Origin: Thermoanaerobaculia bacterium
Lineage (GTDB): Bacteria; Acidobacteriota; Thermoanaerobaculia; Multivoradales; JAHZIX01
Assembly (NCBI GenBank): GCA_027069135.1
Contig: JALXFE010000385.1
Coordinates: 1 to 48,866, forward strand
Reading direction: 5' to 3'
Length of the DNA: 48,866 nucleotides
Below are positions 47,947 to 48,866 of this stretch, piece after piece; positions within the stretch are counted from its first letter, which is position 1; each line of letters starts with the position of its first letter. The notes beneath the pieces were generated by a model that ran no database searches, was not told the origin of the DNA, and worked only from the letters and a program-made list of their open reading frames with translations. The translations under genes and the position numbers were made by a program.

Positions 47947-48866
47947 GCCATACATCTGGACGAGACGGACCTACTCTCTCTCCTTACTTCTGATCTCGTT
48001 ACTCTCTTGTTGTTCGCAGGCAAGCGCAACAGATCTGGGCGAGTGCAGGACGACTCCAGATCAACCCGTCCCAAAATGTGGCACTCCGCATTCCCTGACT
48101 CGGCAGGTCCAGCGTCCACGTATGAAGATTTATGTGTCTGAGGGAGGCGGGCAGGCAGCTATCTATAACAAGCTATCTTGTCTTGCAAGCAAGGCAAGTA
48201 GAAAATGGTCGCAAGCATGTCCAGCAATAGAAGGCGTAGCCCGTATCCCGGAGATCGAGGTTGTGCGGGGAGACCGTCCTACCGAGAATCAAGCAGACTT
48301 AGAAATTAAGTACTCGACTGCCGTAATTGGACACGCTCAGTGGGATCCCGATAGAAATTCCATTGGTTTTAACGACACGAAATCCTGGAATTGCGACCCC
48401 GGGACTCCAAGTCCGACCGCAGAGGAGCAGCTTTTCATCGATATCGCCACCCATGAAATCGGCCATGCCATGGGCCTGTGCCACGACTCTTGTGGCGGGC
48501 AGGCGGGACCGTCAATCATGTCACGGATCCCTCGCGAAGGGACCTCCTACGGTATCCATCCGGAGCACTGCGCGGCGATCAAGAAGACCAACTATTGCCG
48601 TGATGGCCAGTGCTCACCTTCCTCTGTCAACGCCTGCGATGACTCACCTACGGGACCGTGTCGTTTCTACGACGGGTTTCCAAGGTTTATGGATCTTTGT
48701 CGATCGATGGCTCTGCCCATCGCTTGCGGGCAGACGATCCCACCCTCCAGTGAGCTCTGCTACCACATTACCGCTGGGCGGATCGGTCGGCGAACGACGA
48801 CTCAGGTTCTCTATGATCCTGCGACGGGAACGACCTATGAGTCTACCGAGGTGGAGGTTGTGGACG
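47924..48866 (+). CDS. Metzincin zinc metalloprotease lipoprotein (3' truncated by window edge)
   Basis: Translated by hand from the ATG at 47924; 314 codons are open to the window edge with no stop. The N-terminus has a hydrophobic stretch ending ISLLSCCSQASA, a likely lipobox, so probably a lipoprotein. The catalytic motif HEIGHAMGLCHD gives the full metzincin zinc site (three His and Glu), followed about 14 residues later by IMSRI, the likely Met-turn. The domain best fits a matrixin/M10-like protease. It contains many cysteines (SCLASK, WNCDPG, CHDSCGG, EHCAA, NYCRDGQC), suggesting disulfides in an extracytoplasmic enzyme. It overlaps the preceding gene by 23 nt. Confidence 0.82.
   Translation, partial: MVISVFDKPYIWTRRTYSLSLLLISLLSCCSQASATDLGECRTTPDQPVPKCGTPHSLTRQVQRPRMKIYVSEGGGQAAIYNKLSCLASKASRKWSQACPAIEGVARIPEIEVVRGDRPTENQADLEIKYSTAVIGHAQWDPDRNSIGFNDTKSWNCDPGTPSPTAEEQLFIDIATHEIGHAMGLCHDSCGGQAGPSIMSRIPREGTSYGIHPEHCAAIKKTNYCRDGQCSPSSVNACDDSPTGPCRFYDGFPRFMDLCRSMALPIACGQTIPPSSELCYHITAGRIGRRTTTQVLYDPATGTTYESTEVEVVD

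Overview
The window (about 48.9 kb, high GC) comes from a Gram-negative bacterium. It encodes ADP-heptose synthesis, a GT9 heptosyltransferase, an ABC-type O-antigen/capsule exporter, a PBP1b-type peptidoglycan synthase and a PilB-type pilus ATPase. The mix of PKD-domain and FG-GAP secreted proteins, lipoprotein sulfatase-like enzymes and paired XRE/TPR genes suggests Acidobacteriota, perhaps Thermoanaerobaculia-like. That placement is an inference from gene style, not from a marker gene. I see no rRNA, tRNA, CRISPR array, transposase or phage gene.

Layout. Positions 1-13.5 kb are mostly housekeeping and envelope genes: a left-truncated PBP1b, CCA-adding enzyme, MnmA, a stand-alone receiver protein, a small XRE regulator, PilB, and a heptose block read leftward (hldE kinase half, hldE nucleotidyltransferase half, GT9). 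These are followed by an ECF sigma factor, a zinc-binding anti-sigma factor, a thioredoxin-fold protein lacking its first active-site cysteine, an M23 endopeptidase and a GHMP kinase. Positions 14.6-20.1 kb hold a duplicated cassette arranged head to head. Leftward it reads XRE regulator, 307-aa TPR protein, exported protein. Rightward it reads a paralogous 307-aa TPR protein and a paralogous exported protein. The shared 369-bp spacer has two divergent promoter-like sequences and a 13-bp direct repeat just upstream of the rightward one. I regard this as the best candidate for an undescribed system.

Positions 20.2-34.2 kb start with the permease of an ABC polysaccharide exporter, but its ATPase lies 13.3 kb further right. 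Between them is a block of secreted-protein genes. Two large PKD/beta-propeller paralogues in opposite orientation flank an FG-GAP protein and a tandem pair of about 445-aa secreted proteins of unknown family. The first of the tandem pair has a near-consensus promoter, a structured leader of about 280 nt, strongly biased codons and a strong terminator, so it is probably very abundant.

Positions 34.2-46.9 kb are a polysaccharide assembly locus: the Wzt-like ATPase with a C-terminal cargo domain, several GT4 and GT2 glycosyltransferases, a methyltransferase-like/GNAT fusion, a polyprenyl-phosphate glycosyltransferase, a lipoprotein of the sulfatase superfamily, and a PIG-L deacetylase-GT2-coiled-coil fusion. 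Positions 46.9-48.9 kb look less GC-rich and encode an exported protein of unknown family overlapping a right-truncated metzincin lipoprotein.

Starts were moved from the longest possible ORF wherever a ribosome binding site, family length or gene overlap argued for it; each entry says why. All functional assignments come from reading motifs by eye, with no database search.
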